From assembly GCF_003814875.1 (NCBI RefSeq), contig NZ_RKQF01000001.1, positions 6,324,001 through 6,388,000 of the forward strand: a stretch of 64,000 bases of DNA, given 5' to 3'. The position numbers and the translations under genes are program-made. Positions 24,183 to 32,737 of the stretch are shown here, one piece after another (within the stretch, counting starts at the first letter, position 1; the number at the start of each line of letters is the position of its first letter). This stretch comes from Streptomyces sp. Ag109_O5-1 (GTDB taxonomy: Bacteria > Actinomycetota > Actinomycetes > Streptomycetales > Streptomycetaceae). Below the pieces are notes generated by a model, which was not told where the DNA came from, ran no database searches, and saw nothing but the letters and a program-made list of their open reading frames with translations.

Positions 24183-25324
24183 CCCCCACCATCGACGGGG
24201 CCGCGCTGCTCAACGAGGTTGAGGCGTTCCACCGCCGGTTCAACGTCTTCCCCACCGAAGCGGCCTACGTCGCCGTGGCGTTGTGGGACGCGCACGCCCA
24301 TCTGCTCGACTGCTTCGACTCCACCCCGCGTCTGGCGTTCCTCTCCCCGGAGCCGGGGTCGGGGAAGTCCCGCGCGCTGGAGATCGTGGAAACCCTCGTG
24401 CCCGCCCCGATGACGGCGGTCAACGCGTCCGCCGCCGCCCTGTTCCGCTCCGTGTCCAGCCCGCAGGGCCGGCCGACGATCCTGTTCGACGAGATCGATA
24501 CGGTCTTCGGCCCGAAGGCGGGAGACAACGAGGAGCTGCGGGGGTTCCTGAACGCCGGGCACCGCCGGACCGGGGTCACCTACCGGTGCATCGGCGACGG
24601 CGGGAACCAGACCGTACAGGCCTTCCCCTCGTACTGCGCCGTCGCGGTCGCGGGTCTCGGCTCGCTGCCCGACACGATCATGACCCGGTCGGTCATCATC
24701 CGGATGCGCCGGCGGGCCCGCAATGAACGCGTGGAATCCTTCCGGGCGCGCGTTCATGAGGCGGAGGGACACAAGCTCCGTGACCGGCTCGCCCAATGGG
24801 CAGAGCACGCGCGGGGGTTCGTGATGGGTGCCTGGCCCGACATGCCGGACGGGGTCACCGACCGGCCTGCGGACGTGTGGGAACCCCTGCTCGCCATCGC
24901 GGACGCGGTTGGCGGCGACTGGCCGGAGCGGGCACGTAAGGCGTGCGTGGCGCTGGTGACCGCGTCCAAGGCCAACGACAAGGGCAGTCTCGGTATCCGG
25001 CTGCTCGCCGACCTGCGCGACCACGTCATGGTCGGCATCGACCGCCTGCCCACCGTCGCCATCCTGGACCGACTGAACGCCCTGGACGACGCACCGTGGG
25101 CCGATCTGCACGGCAAGCCACTCGACAACCGCAGGTTGTCACGGATGCTCGCCGAGTACATGACGGCGGACAACGAGCCGATCGCCTCCCGCAACATCAA
25201 GACCGCCGGGAGCGTCCTCAAGGGCTACTACGCCACCGATCTCCACGACGCGTGGGCCCGCTACTGCCCCCCACCCCCGGAAAGTCCGCTACCTCCGCTA
25301 CCCGGCACCGAAGACCTGACCTGA
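24179..25324 (+). CDS. DUF3631-type P-loop ATPase, AICE replication protein
   Basis: The 381-residue protein has a Walker A motif (SPEPGSGKSRALE) near residue 60, Walker B (TILFDEIDTVF) near residue 100, a sensor-like LPDTIMTRSVIIRMRRR, and a C-terminal DUF3631-type region (LLADLRDHVMVGIDRLPTVA) ending in a winged helix (NRRLSRMLAEYMTADNEPIA). These act as helicase loaders or helicases alongside prim-pol. The 3' end already contains two copies of the CGCTACC heptamer that fills the next intergenic space. Confidence 0.85.
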   Translation: MTPTIDGAALLNEVEAFHRRFNVFPTEAAYVAVALWDAHAHLLDCFDSTPRLAFLSPEPGSGKSRALEIVETLVPAPMTAVNASAAALFRSVSSPQGRPTILFDEIDTVFGPKAGDNEELRGFLNAGHRRTGVTYRCIGDGGNQTVQAFPSYCAVAVAGLGSLPDTIMTRSVIIRMRRRARNERVESFRARVHEAEGHKLRDRLAQWAEHARGFVMGAWPDMPDGVTDRPADVWEPLLAIADAVGGDWPERARKACVALVTASKANDKGSLGIRLLADLRDHVMVGIDRLPTVAILDRLNALDDAPWADLHGKPLDNRRLSRMLAEYMTADNEPIASRNIKTAGSVLKGYYATDLHDAWARYCPPPPESPLPPLPGTEDLT

Positions 25325-25458
25325 CCAGCAACAACGCGGTAGCGGCAACCACCCCGAGTTGCCGCTACCGCGCCGCTACCCATCCGCTACCGCTACCCCT
25401 TCCCGCTACCCCGAACAGGCCCCTGACCTGGACGGTAGCGGCGGTAGCGGAAGTAGCG
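25287..25458. repeat. CGCTACC/GGTAGCG iteron-like cluster
   Basis: CGCTACC occurs at 25287, 25296, 25363, 25374, 25385, 25391 and 25404, and GGTAGCG at 25338, 25434 and 25443, with a one-base variant at 25452. The cluster spans the end of the DUF3631 gene and the gap before xis. The same heptamer forms the acceptor stem of tRNA-Ser(CGA) inside attR. It could be a replication origin or a control site for xis-int. Confidence 0.6.
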
Positions 25459-25501
25459 CCCCTCAGAGAGCCCCCCGAGGACTGCCCCGAGGAGTCACCG
25501 C

Positions 25502-25729
25502 ATGGACACGGCCCAACTCGCCGAAGTCATCGATCCCACCCTCGTACTGCTGACCGTGGAAGAGGCGGCCCGCCGTCTCCAGATCGGTCGAACCGTCTGC
25601 TACCGGCTCATCAGTTCCGGAGAGCTGGAGTCCATCACCGTCGGGCACCTGCGCAGGGTCCCGGCTGACGCCGTACCGGAGTTCGTCTCCCGCCGCCGCA
25701 AGAGCCACCGCCTCGCCGCCGTCGCCTGA
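25502..25729 (+). CDS. xis: Excisionase (Xis), helix-turn-helix
   Basis: The 75-residue protein is a single MerR/excisionase-type winged helix: LTVEEAARRLQIGRTVCYRL, then ISSGELESITVGHLRRVP for the wing, and a basic tail. Its length and place, 11 bases before the integrase gene, are typical for an AICE excisionase that directs the recombinase toward excision. GAGGAG precedes the ATG. Confidence 0.88.
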   Translation: MDTAQLAEVIDPTLVLLTVEEAARRLQIGRTVCYRLISSGELESITVGHLRRVPADAVPEFVSRRRKSHRLAAVA

Positions 25730-25740
25730 GGAGTACACGC

Positions 25741-27027
25741 ATGGCCGAAGCCAACAACGACAAAAAGCGCACCCGTCAGCCGAACGGCCGATCGTCCATC
25801 TACCAGGGCAGTGACGGGAAGTGGCACGGTCGAGTCACCGTCGGCATCCGCGATGACGGGAGCCCCGACCGGCGCCACGTCGAACGCAAGACCCGTGCCG
25901 AAGTGACCGCCGCCGTCCGTGAGCTGGAGAAGCAGCGCGAGGCGAAGACCCTGGCCAAGCCGGGAAAGCCCTGGACGGTCAAGACGTGGCTGACTCACTG
26001 GGTCGAGACCATCGCCCCGCTTGCCGTGAACGAGAACACGATGGTCGGCTACGGGGTCGCCGTCCGGAAGCACCTGATTCCCGCCCTCGGTGCTCACCGG
26101 CTCGACAAGCTTAGGCCGGAGCACATCGAACGCTTCTACGGCAACATGCAGGCAGACGGCCGTAAGGCCGGAACGATCCACCAGATTCACCGCACCTTCC
26201 GCACCGCGCTGAACGAGGCTGTACGGCGCGGTCACCTGGGACGGAACCCCGTCCAACTCGCCAAGGCACCCCGCCTCCGAGAGGAAGAGGTGGAGCCCTA
26301 CACCGTCGAAGAGGTGCAGCGGCTCTTGCGGACTGCCGACGACCGCCGCAACTCGGCTCGGTGGGCCGTGGCGCTCGCCCTCGGGCTCCGGCAGGGGGAG
26401 GCGTTGGGCCTCAAGTGGGCTGACGTCGACCTGGAGCGGGGCGTTCTCATGGTCCGCCGGAGCCGCCGCCGGCCGCGCTACGCCCACGGGTGTGGCGACC
26501 CCTGCGGAAGGAAGGCCGGCTACTGCCCGCAGCGACAGCGCACGAACCCCGAGACGGCCGACACCAAGTCCCGCGCCGGACGGCGGGCGGTCGGGCTCCC
26601 CTCACAGCTTGTGGATCTGCTCCGAGTCCATCGGGTCAAGCAGGATGCCGAACGCGCGGCGGCGGGGGACAAGTGGACGGATGAGGGCTGGCTATTCGCC
26701 ACGCCCACCGGGCGGGGAACTTCGCCCCGAACGGACTACGACGACTGGAAGGAGCTGCTCGAAAACGCGAAGGTGCGAGACGGCCGTCTGCATGATGCTC
26801 GTCACACCGCCGCTACCGTCCTGTTGATCCTCGGGGTTTCCGAGCGGGCCGTCATGGGTCTGATGGGTTGGTCCACCACGGCCATGGCGGCGCGGTATCA
26901 GCACATGGTCGACTCGGTCCGGAACGAGGTTGCCCAGCGGGTCGACGGGCTCATCTGGAAGCCAGCCGGAGACGGCTCGGACGACGATGACGATGGGCTC
27001 TCAGGATCGCTCGTACGGGCCAACTGA
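25741..27027 (+). CDS. int: Tyrosine-type site-specific integrase
   Basis: The 428-residue recombinase has an N-terminal AP2-like arm-binding domain (GRSSIYQGSDGKWHGRVTVG), a SAM-like core-binding domain (residues ~80-165), and a catalytic domain. Visible catalytic residues are Arg217 (LGLRQGEALG), His351 and Arg354 (HDARHTAAT), Trp377 (GWST) and Tyr386 (ARYQHM). A Cys-rich insert (HGCGDPCGRKAGYC, residues ~249-262) lies between the first Arg and the later motifs. The stop codon is the first base of a paired TGAGAC repeat, and attR begins 65 bases on. It recombines at the tRNA-Ser(CGA) 3' end. Confidence 0.95.
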   Translation: MAEANNDKKRTRQPNGRSSIYQGSDGKWHGRVTVGIRDDGSPDRRHVERKTRAEVTAAVRELEKQREAKTLAKPGKPWTVKTWLTHWVETIAPLAVNENTMVGYGVAVRKHLIPALGAHRLDKLRPEHIERFYGNMQADGRKAGTIHQIHRTFRTALNEAVRRGHLGRNPVQLAKAPRLREEEVEPYTVEEVQRLLRTADDRRNSARWAVALALGLRQGEALGLKWADVDLERGVLMVRRSRRRPRYAHGCGDPCGRKAGYCPQRQRTNPETADTKSRAGRRAVGLPSQLVDLLRVHRVKQDAERAAAGDKWTDEGWLFATPTGRGTSPRTDYDDWKELLENAKVRDGRLHDARHTAATVLLILGVSERAVMGLMGWSTTAMAARYQHMVDSVRNEVAQRVDGLIWKPAGDGSDDDDDGLSGSLVRAN

Positions 27028-27044
27028 GACGGAAACTGAGACGG
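27025..27044 (+). repeat. Paired TGAGAC repeat at the int stop codon (arm-type site)
   Basis: TGAGAC at 27025 and 27037 has a 12-bp period. The first copy contains the int stop codon. It lies 48 bases left of the attR core. Confidence 0.65.
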
Positions 27045-27050
27045 AAGCCG

Positions 27051-27085
27051 AAAGGGTGCCCGGTCCGATGGACTGGGCACCCTTT
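27051..27085 (-). terminator. Element-borne tRNA terminator
   Basis: AAAGGGTGCCC pairs with GGGCACCCTTT. It follows the rebuilt tRNA-Ser on the minus strand and replaces the original terminator now at 13634. It also ends int. Confidence 0.75.
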
Positions 27086-27091
27086 CTACCT

Positions 27092-27146
27092 GCGGTAGCG
27101 GAGGGATTTGAACCCTCGGTGACTTGCGCCACACTCGCTTTCGAGG
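27092..27146. repeat. attR of the tRNA-Ser(CGA) element
   Basis: This 55-bp sequence is identical to attL at 13669. Here it continues into the rest of the tRNA gene, so this side keeps the functional tRNA. Confidence 0.93.
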
Positions 27147-27177
27147 CGAGCTCCTTCGGCCGCTCGGACACGCTACC
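27093..27177 (-). tRNA. tRNA-Ser (anticodon CGA)
   Basis: The minus strand reads GGTAGCG at the 5' acceptor arm and CGCTACC at the 3' side, with GTTCAAAT in the T loop, a long variable arm as in class II tRNAs, and an anticodon loop CTCGAAA flanked by CTCGC and GCGAG. CCA is not encoded. The 3' half is supplied by the integrated element but is identical to the original. Confidence 0.93.
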
Positions 27178-27267
27178 GAGGGAGACCTTACAGCAAGGGG
27201 GGCCGTGCTCTGAAATCCGTATTCGAGCGCTCCGGAGGCGGCTCGGGAGCAGGCCCCGGCGGGCATG

Positions 27268-27699
27268 TCAGCGGGTACGGAAGAAGTCCGTGAGCAGGCG
27301 GGCGGATTCCTCGGCCAGGACGCCCTGGACGACCTCGGGGCGGTGGTTGAGACGACGGTCCCGTACGACGTCCCAGAGGGACCCGGCCGCGCCGGCCTTG
27401 TCGTCGCGGGCGCCGTAGACGACCCGGTCCACCCGGGACTGGACCAGGGCGCCCGCGCACATCGTGCAGGGCTCCAGCGTGACCACGAGGGTGCAGCCGG
27501 TGAGCCGCCACTCGCCGAGCCGTGCGGCGGCCCGGCGCAGCGCCAGCACCTCGGCGTGCGCGGTGGGGTCGCCGGTGGCCTCGCGTTCGTTGTGACCGGC
27601 CGCGAGGACCGTCGTACCGTCCGGGGACAGCACGACGGCGCCGACGGGGACGTCCCCGCCCCGGACGGCCTGGCCGGCCTCGTCCAGGGCGAGCCGCAT
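27268..27699 (-). CDS. tadA: tRNA adenosine(34) deaminase TadA
   Basis: The 143-residue deaminase converts A34 to inosine in tRNA-Arg(ACG). The zinc site is visible as HAEV near residue 48 and PCTMC near residue 77, with GAVVLSPDGTTVLAAGHNER before it and a DFFRTR C-terminus. The ATG at 27699 gives a slightly short N-terminus, and homologues often begin several residues earlier, but I see no better start codon. The partner gene lies 56 bases upstream. Confidence 0.9.
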   Translation of the reverse strand: MRLALDEAGQAVRGGDVPVGAVVLSPDGTTVLAAGHNEREATGDPTAHAEVLALRRAAARLGEWRLTGCTLVVTLEPCTMCAGALVQSRVDRVVYGARDDKAGAAGSLWDVVRDRRLNHRPEVVQGVLAEESARLLTDFFRTR

Positions 27700-27755
27700 C
27701 GCGGCCCGCCAGCGGTCGCGTACCGGGTCCGGGGACCCGGCTGCCTCGTGGAGGG

Positions 27756-28283
27756 TCAGCGGACGGTCTCCAGGACCTCGGCGGCGCCCAGAGCCTCGGC
27801 GATCTCGCTGAGCGCGTCGTCGCTGAGCGCCAGCAGCTCCTTCGCGCTCACGCCCAGGTCTTCGAGGATCCCGGTGTCGCCGACCGGGCCCGCGGGCACG
27901 GCGGAGGTGTCGGTGTCCTCGTCGTCCTCGGTCTCCGGCTCACCGTCCTCGGTGCCGTCGAGGTCGAGGGCGTCCAGGTCGTCGGCGTCGTCCTTGGGCT
28001 CCCTTCCGAGCATTTCGTCGGTGAGCAGGAGCTCTCCGTACGAGCTGCGGGCGGCGGCGGCAGCGCTGGAGACGAAGACCCGGGGGTCCTCCTCACCGTC
28101 GATGCGCACGACGCCGAACCAAGCGTCTTCCTGCTCGATGAAGACGAGCACCGTGTCGTCGGCGTCCGACGCCGATTCCCGGGCCAGGTCGGCCAGGTCC
28201 GACAGGGTCTCCACATCGTCGAGCTCTGTGTCGCTCGCTTCCCACCCGTCTTCGGTGCGCGCGAGCAGTGCGGCGAAGTACAC
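27756..28283 (-). CDS. tRNA adenosine deaminase-associated protein
   Basis: The 175-residue acidic protein starts VYFAALLARTEDGWEASDTE and has a folded N-terminal domain up to about residue 95 (VFIEQEDAWFGVVRIDGEED), a very acidic linker, and a helical C-terminus (LLALSDDALSEIAEALGAAE). This family sits next to tadA in actinobacteria and takes its name from that. Its function is unknown. I use the GTG at 28283, with GGGAGAG at a suitable distance. Confidence 0.82.
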   Translation of the reverse strand: MYFAALLARTEDGWEASDTELDDVETLSDLADLARESASDADDTVLVFIEQEDAWFGVVRIDGEEDPRVFVSSAAAAARSSYGELLLTDEMLGREPKDDADDLDALDLDGTEDGEPETEDDEDTDTSAVPAGPVGDTGILEDLGVSAKELLALSDDALSEIAEALGAAEVLETVR

Positions 28284-28644
28284 CGTGACTCTCCCACTGG
28301 TCTTAGGCGTGCCGGTTGGGGGTCCCCCCGGCGGAGGTTCTGGGCGGGGAGAGCTGTGCTCCGAGCCCCACCCACTCGGAATCGTGGCAGAAACAAGGCG
28401 TTCAGGGGACGTCTTCGGCTCCCTGTGTCTGGCAGTTTTGATCGCACGTATGCAAAGAGCCATCCGTGCGTCCGTGAACGCAGTCACCAGCGCACTCGTT
28501 GCCGCCACCTGCGGATCGTACGCGGGTTTTCTCGCAGCCCACGCACGGCCTTGCCCATGGCGGACCGCAACACGCCACAAGGAGTGGATCTTTGCCGAAG
28601 GATCGGCTGCACGACCCTTACCTGTCTTACAGTCTTACTGGCTC
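28284..28644. other. Intergenic region with CTTAC direct repeats
   Basis: I see no gene in these 360 bases. Four CTTAC units start at 28617, 28626, 28634 and 28644, spaced 8-10 bases, the last overlapping the stop of the next gene. A GC-rich segment at 28315-28380 could form hairpins. Confidence 0.45.
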
Positions 28645-28833
28645 TTACCAGCGAAACGTCCGCATACGCATGGCGTGGCGCAGCCGGGCCACCTTGGCGC
28701 GGCGGGGCTGCACCCGGTCGCGCAGTGCCCGCGCCTCGGCGAGCTCGCGCAGGAACCGGGCGCGGCGGCGGCGCCGCTCGGCGTCCGTCTCGCCCTCGGG
28801 GCCGCCGTATGCGCGGTCGGGCAGCTCAGGCAC
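28645..28833 (-). CDS. Small basic protein of unknown function
   Basis: The product is 62 residues, highly basic, with an Arg tract (AERRRRRARFLRELAEARAL) and likely one long helix. It starts at a GTG (28833) with GAGG about 10 bases upstream; another GTG lies two codons earlier. It is divergent from upp. Similar small genes accompany upp in Streptomyces, from memory. Confidence 0.6.
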   Translation of the reverse strand: MPELPDRAYGGPEGETDAERRRRRARFLRELAEARALRDRVQPRRAKVARLRHAMRMRTFRW

Positions 28834-28948
28834 GGTCACACCACCTCGATCCGTGCCTCCCACATTCCCCCGGACGGGGGGTTTGATGCCGACGCGGGCC
28901 AGCGCGGGCCAGCGCGAGGTGTACGTGGACGCGGTTACTGTTATGGGC

Positions 28949-29584
28949 ATGCGTCTCCACGTCGTCGACCACCCCCTGGTCGCCCACAAACTCACCACGC
29001 TGCGCGACCAGCGCACCGACTCCGCGACGTTCCGGCGGCTCGCCGACGAACTGGTCACCCTGCTCGCCTACGAGGCGACCCGGGACGTGCGGACCGAGGC
29101 CGTCGACATCCAGACCCCGGTCGCCCGCACGACCGGCGTCAAACTCGCCCGCCCGCGGCCGCTGGTCGTGCCGATCCTGCGGGCCGGGCTCGGCATGCTG
29201 GACGGCATGGTGCGGCTGCTGCCGACCGCCGAGGTGGGTTTCCTGGGCATGATCCGCAACGAGGAGACGCTGCAGGCGTCCACGTACGCCTCGCGGATGC
29301 CGGAGGACCTCTCCGGGCGCCAGGTGTACGTCCTCGACCCGATGCTGGCCACGGGCGGCACGCTGGTCGCGGCGATCCGCGAGCTCATCCGGCGCGGCGC
29401 GGACGATGTGACGGCGGTGGTCCTGCTGGCCGCGCCGGAGGGCGTCGAGGTCATGGAACGCGAGCTGGCGGGCACGCCGGTCACGGTGGTGACGGCGGCG
29501 GTGGACGACCACCTGAACGAGCACGGGTACATCGTGCCGGGGCTGGGAGACGCGGGGGACCGCCTCTACGGCGCGGCCGAGTAG
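28949..29584 (+). CDS. upp: Uracil phosphoribosyltransferase
   Basis: The 211-residue enzyme makes UMP from uracil and PRPP in pyrimidine salvage. Typical motifs are all present: HPLVAHKLTTLRDQRTDSAT at the N-terminus, VPILRAGLGMLDGM, GMIRNEETL, the PRPP site VYVLDPMLATGGTLVAAI, and the uracil-binding end HGYIVPGLGDAGDR. An ATG two codons upstream (28943) is also possible. The ribosome site is weak and TTACTGTTATG just before it may mean a very short leader. Confidence 0.95.
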   Translation: MRLHVVDHPLVAHKLTTLRDQRTDSATFRRLADELVTLLAYEATRDVRTEAVDIQTPVARTTGVKLARPRPLVVPILRAGLGMLDGMVRLLPTAEVGFLGMIRNEETLQASTYASRMPEDLSGRQVYVLDPMLATGGTLVAAIRELIRRGADDVTAVVLLAAPEGVEVMERELAGTPVTVVTAAVDDHLNEHGYIVPGLGDAGDRLYGAAE

Positions 29585-29782
29585 GGCGCCGGGCGCCCCG
29601 GCGCCGTAGGGGTGGCGGGAGCGTCCGCGGGGCCGTCGCGGCCGCTCGCGCAGTTCCTCCCCAGCCTTCGGCCGGGGGTACCCCCAGCGCCCCTGAGGGC
29701 GCGCTGGTCTACGGGGCGCTGCAGTTGTGATCGCGTCCGAGGCTTTGGCCGTCGCCACGGCGATCAGCCGTGGCGGTGGTCC

Positions 29783-30433
29783 TCAGCAGGGCTTCTTCGA
29801 TTCCTTCGGCTGGGGGTCGGACAGGGACGCGATCGCCTGCGCGGCCGTCGCCTGGGGTGTGAGGGTCTTGAACGCGTCGCCGATGATCAGGTCCACGGCG
29901 GCGCCCTTGCGGCCCGCCTCCGTGCGCTGGTCGGCCGCCGTCAACTGCGTGGCCAGGACCGGGAGCGAGGTCTTCAGGGCGGACGCGGGGCCCAGCAGTA
30001 TCGCCGTGCCCTTGACCTTCTGGTCGAACTTCGTCGGCGCGTTGCCGACGTCGCCGATCTTGAAGCCGCGCTTCTTGAGTTCGTCCGCGGTGTCCTTGGC
30101 CAGGCCCGTGCGGGTCGTGGCGTTGTAGACGTTCACCGTGATCTGGGCCGGCTTCGGCAGCGCCGCCGCCGACGGCCCGGCCGCCGGACTCGCGCTCGCC
30201 ACGGCCTGCTTGACGCAGTCGGTGGTCGAGCCGGCCGCCGCTGCCGTCTTGTCGCCGCCCGAGAAGACGTCGATGAGCTGCAGGGTGCCCCAGCCGACCA
30301 GGCCGAGCGCGGTGACGGAGGCGACCACGGAGAGGACGAGCCGGGCACGCCGCCGGCGCGGGCGCATGCGAGGGTATTTGTCCCCTGTGATCCGGTACTG
30401 GCCGCCCATGCCGGGGGGAGTCAGCATGCTCAT
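29783..30433 (-). CDS. LytR C-terminal-domain membrane protein
   Basis: The 216-residue protein has a basic cytoplasmic start (MRPRRRRARL), one membrane helix (VLSVVASVTALGLVGWGTLQ), and an extracytoplasmic LytR_C domain (ITVNVYNATTRTGLAKDTAD, then LKKRGFKIGDVGN). Stand-alone LytR_C proteins are common in actinobacteria and are thought to act at the cell envelope. The N-terminus MLTPPGMGGQYRITGDKYPR is shared by the Streptomyces family from memory, which supports the start at 30433. Confidence 0.85.
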   Translation of the reverse strand: MSMLTPPGMGGQYRITGDKYPRMRPRRRRARLVLSVVASVTALGLVGWGTLQLIDVFSGGDKTAAAAGSTTDCVKQAVASASPAAGPSAAALPKPAQITVNVYNATTRTGLAKDTADELKKRGFKIGDVGNAPTKFDQKVKGTAILLGPASALKTSLPVLATQLTAADQRTEAGRKGAAVDLIIGDAFKTLTPQATAAQAIASLSDPQPKESKKPC

Positions 30434-30544
30434 GAGCGCAGCGTAGTGCGCCACGCGAGCGTTGACTAATAGATGATCATCCGACGGTGCACGCTCTAAC
30501 CCGAAAGGGGCAACCGGCGCGGAACGACGGGTGGTGAGCGGGCG

Positions 30545-30841
30545 TCAGTCGAGTTCGAGCACGCGTGCGTGCAGCACCTGACGCTGCTGGAGGGCGGCCC
30601 GGACCGCGCGGTGCAGCCCGTCCTCCAGGTACAGGTCGCCCTGCCACTTCACGACATGCGCGAAGAGGTCGCCGTAGAACGTCGAGTCCTCGGCGAGGAG
30701 GGTCTCCAGGTCGAGCTGCCCCTTGGTCGTCACGAGCTGATCGAGGCGGACCGGGCGCGGCGCGACGTCCGCCCACTGCCGGGTGCTCTCCCGGCCGTGG
30801 TCGGGGTACGGCCGGCCGTTTCCGATGCGCTTGAAGATCAC
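30545..30841 (-). CDS. Conserved small actinobacterial protein
   Basis: The 98-residue product contains DVAPRPVRLDQLVTTKGQLD and LEDGLHRAVRAALQQRQVLH, the latter resembling the dGxHR motif of ParB/Srx-like folds. Some databases label such proteins VapB-type antitoxins, but no toxin gene is adjacent. It is divergent from the HerA-like ATPase gene. Confidence 0.7.
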   Translation of the reverse strand: MIFKRIGNGRPYPDHGRESTRQWADVAPRPVRLDQLVTTKGQLDLETLLAEDSTFYGDLFAHVVKWQGDLYLEDGLHRAVRAALQQRQVLHARVLELD

Positions 30842-30953
30842 ACGGAAAGCCTACCGGTCCAGACGTTCCGGGCGCAGCCATGGCGACCGAGTGCGACGCT
30901 GGAAAAGACACCGTAAAGGTAATCAAAGGGGCTAAACGGCAACAGGGGGTCCG

Positions 30954-32504
30954 ATGACGAACGCCGGTGAAGCCGGTGGTGCGCCCCCGGCCGGGGCCGC
31001 CGAGGTCCCCGAGGTCGCCGCGATCGCCTCCGGGTACGCCTTCACCGGTCCGGCGCTGGACCTCGGGGCCCTCCTCTGGGACGGGCGGTGCCATCCCGAC
31101 GCCCCGGTCCGGATCCCCCTCCCCATGCTCAACCGCCACGGCCTGGTCGCCGGCGCCACCGGCACCGGCAAGACCAAGACGCTCCAGCTGATCGCCGAAC
31201 AGCTCTCCGCGCAGGGCGTACCGGTGTTCCTGGCGGACATCAAGGGCGACCTGTCGGGGATCGCCAGGCCCGGGCAGCCGAACGACAGGGTCCAGGGCCG
31301 GGCGGGTGAGGTCGGCCAGCACTGGACGGCGACCGGTTTCCCCGCCGAGTTCCTCGCGCTCGGCGGCCTCGGCCAGGGCGTTCCCGTGCGGGCGACGATC
31401 ACCAGCTTCGGCCCGGTGCTGCTCTCCAAGGTGCTCCGGCTCAACCAGACCCAGGAGCAGTCCCTCGGCCTGATCTTCCACTACGCCGACACCAAGGGCC
31501 TGGAGCTGATCGACCTCAAGGACCTGCGCGCGGTGGTCGCCTTCCTCACCTCCGACGAGGGCAGGGCCGAGCTGAAGGACATCGGAGGGCTCTCGACGGC
31601 CACGGCCGGGGTGATCCTGCGCTCCCTGACCGCCTTCGAGGCACAGGGCATGACGGACTTCTTCGGCGAGCCGGAGTTCGACACGGCCGACCTCCTGCGT
31701 ACGGCACCGGACGGCCGCGGGGTCGTCTCGGTCCTCGAACTCCCCGCCGTCCAGGACAAACCCCTGCTGTTCTCGACGTTCCTGATGTGGCTGCTGGCCG
31801 ACCTCTTCCACGACCTCCCCGAGATCGGCGACGCCGACCGGCCGAAGCTGGTCTTCTTCTTCGACGAGGCGCATCTGCTCTTCGGTGACGCGTCGAGGGC
31901 GTTCCTGGAATCGATCACCCAGACGGTGCGCCTGATTCGCTCGAAAGGAGTCGGCGTCTTCTTCGTCACACAGACCCCGAAGGACGTACCGTCCGACGTT
32001 CTGGCCCAGCTCGGCAACCGTGTCCAGCACGCCCTCAGGGCGTTCACCCCGGAGGACCAGAAGGCGCTGAAGGCGACCGTGCGGACCTTCCCGAAGTCGT
32101 CGTACGACCTTGAGGAGCTCCTCACCGGGCTGGGCATCGGCGAGGCCGTGGTCACCGTGCTCAGCGAGAGCGGCGCCCCGACACCGGTCGCGGCGACCCG
32201 TCTGCGGGCGCCGGAGTCCCTGATGGGACCGGTGGACGCGGCGGAGCTGGACGCGGCGGTGCGGGGCTCGGCCCTCCACGGACGTTATGCACAGGCTGTG
32301 GACCGCGAGTCGGCGTACGAGAGGCTGCGCGCGGCACAGCCGGCCCCCGCCGCGGAGCCGCAGCCCGCGAAGAAAGAGGAACCCTCCCTTGTCGAACAGG
32401 TGGTCGGCAGCGGGATGTTCAAGTCCCTCGCCCGGTCCGTGGGCACGCAGCTCGGCCGGGAGATCACGCGGTCGCTGTTCGGCACGGCCCGCAGGCGCAG
32501 GTGA
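30954..32504 (+). CDS. HerA-like helicase/ATPase (DUF853 type)
   Basis: The 516-residue protein has Walker A GATGTGKTKT at residues ~67-76, DIKGDLSGIA after the next strand, Walker B KLVFFFDEAHLLF near residue 301, and an arginine-finger-like region (VFFVTQTPKDVPSDVLAQLG). The C-terminus is a Pro/Ala/Glu linker plus FKSLARSVGTQLGREITRSL. This is the common DUF853 class of bacterial HerA-type hexameric ATPases, often annotated as conserved helicases. Its role is not known. Confidence 0.88.
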   Translation: MTNAGEAGGAPPAGAAEVPEVAAIASGYAFTGPALDLGALLWDGRCHPDAPVRIPLPMLNRHGLVAGATGTGKTKTLQLIAEQLSAQGVPVFLADIKGDLSGIARPGQPNDRVQGRAGEVGQHWTATGFPAEFLALGGLGQGVPVRATITSFGPVLLSKVLRLNQTQEQSLGLIFHYADTKGLELIDLKDLRAVVAFLTSDEGRAELKDIGGLSTATAGVILRSLTAFEAQGMTDFFGEPEFDTADLLRTAPDGRGVVSVLELPAVQDKPLLFSTFLMWLLADLFHDLPEIGDADRPKLVFFFDEAHLLFGDASRAFLESITQTVRLIRSKGVGVFFVTQTPKDVPSDVLAQLGNRVQHALRAFTPEDQKALKATVRTFPKSSYDLEELLTGLGIGEAVVTVLSESGAPTPVAATRLRAPESLMGPVDAAELDAAVRGSALHGRYAQAVDRESAYERLRAAQPAPAAEPQPAKKEEPSLVEQVVGSGMFKSLARSVGTQLGREITRSLFGTARRRR

Positions 32505-32550
32505 GCAAGTGGGCAGGTGAGCCGGGCGCACCGCCCGGCTCACCTCGGCA

Positions 32551-32679
32551 TCAACCGTTCTTCTGCTCCTGGGGCCGCGGCCGCTGCGGCTGCGCCGCCT
32601 TCTCCTCCGGCTTCGGTGCGCTGCGAACGGCTTCGGCGCGCAGCAGGGCGCGCAGGACCGCGTACGGGTCTGAGGACAT
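32551..32679 (-). CDS. Small conserved protein
   Basis: The 42-residue product reads MSSDPYAVLRALLRAEAVRS followed by a Pro/Gln/Lys-rich tail. AAGGAA precedes the ATG by 7 bases, and it is separated from the signal-peptide gene upstream by 58 bases. Small proteins with this start are frequent in Streptomyces from memory. Function unknown. Confidence 0.6.
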   Translation of the reverse strand: MSSDPYAVLRALLRAEAVRSAPKPEEKAAQPQRPRPQEQKNG

Positions 32680-32737
32680 GGCTGTGTTCCTTGCGTAGAA
32701 CTGACTGACCTGGGGAAACGCGGGGCCGGTCGGTCGG

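Larger units (their letters stand above)
13669..27146. mobile_element. Actinomycete integrative and conjugative element (AICE) in tRNA-Ser(CGA)
   Basis: The element is 13.4 kb between two identical 55-bp att copies. It has the AICE core: a TraB/FtsK translocase for double-stranded transfer, prim-pol and DUF3631 replication proteins, a GntR regulator of KorSA type, and xis-int directly beside attR, which carries the rebuilt tRNA. All core genes look intact, so it may still be mobile. Cargo between attL and the regulator is a hypothetical gene and a P-loop kinase. Confidence 0.92.

Noticed and set aside
25287..25458. Possible CRISPR array
   Set aside because: The units are 7 bases long, occur in both orientations and have uneven short gaps, with no spacers. 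There are no cas genes in the window.
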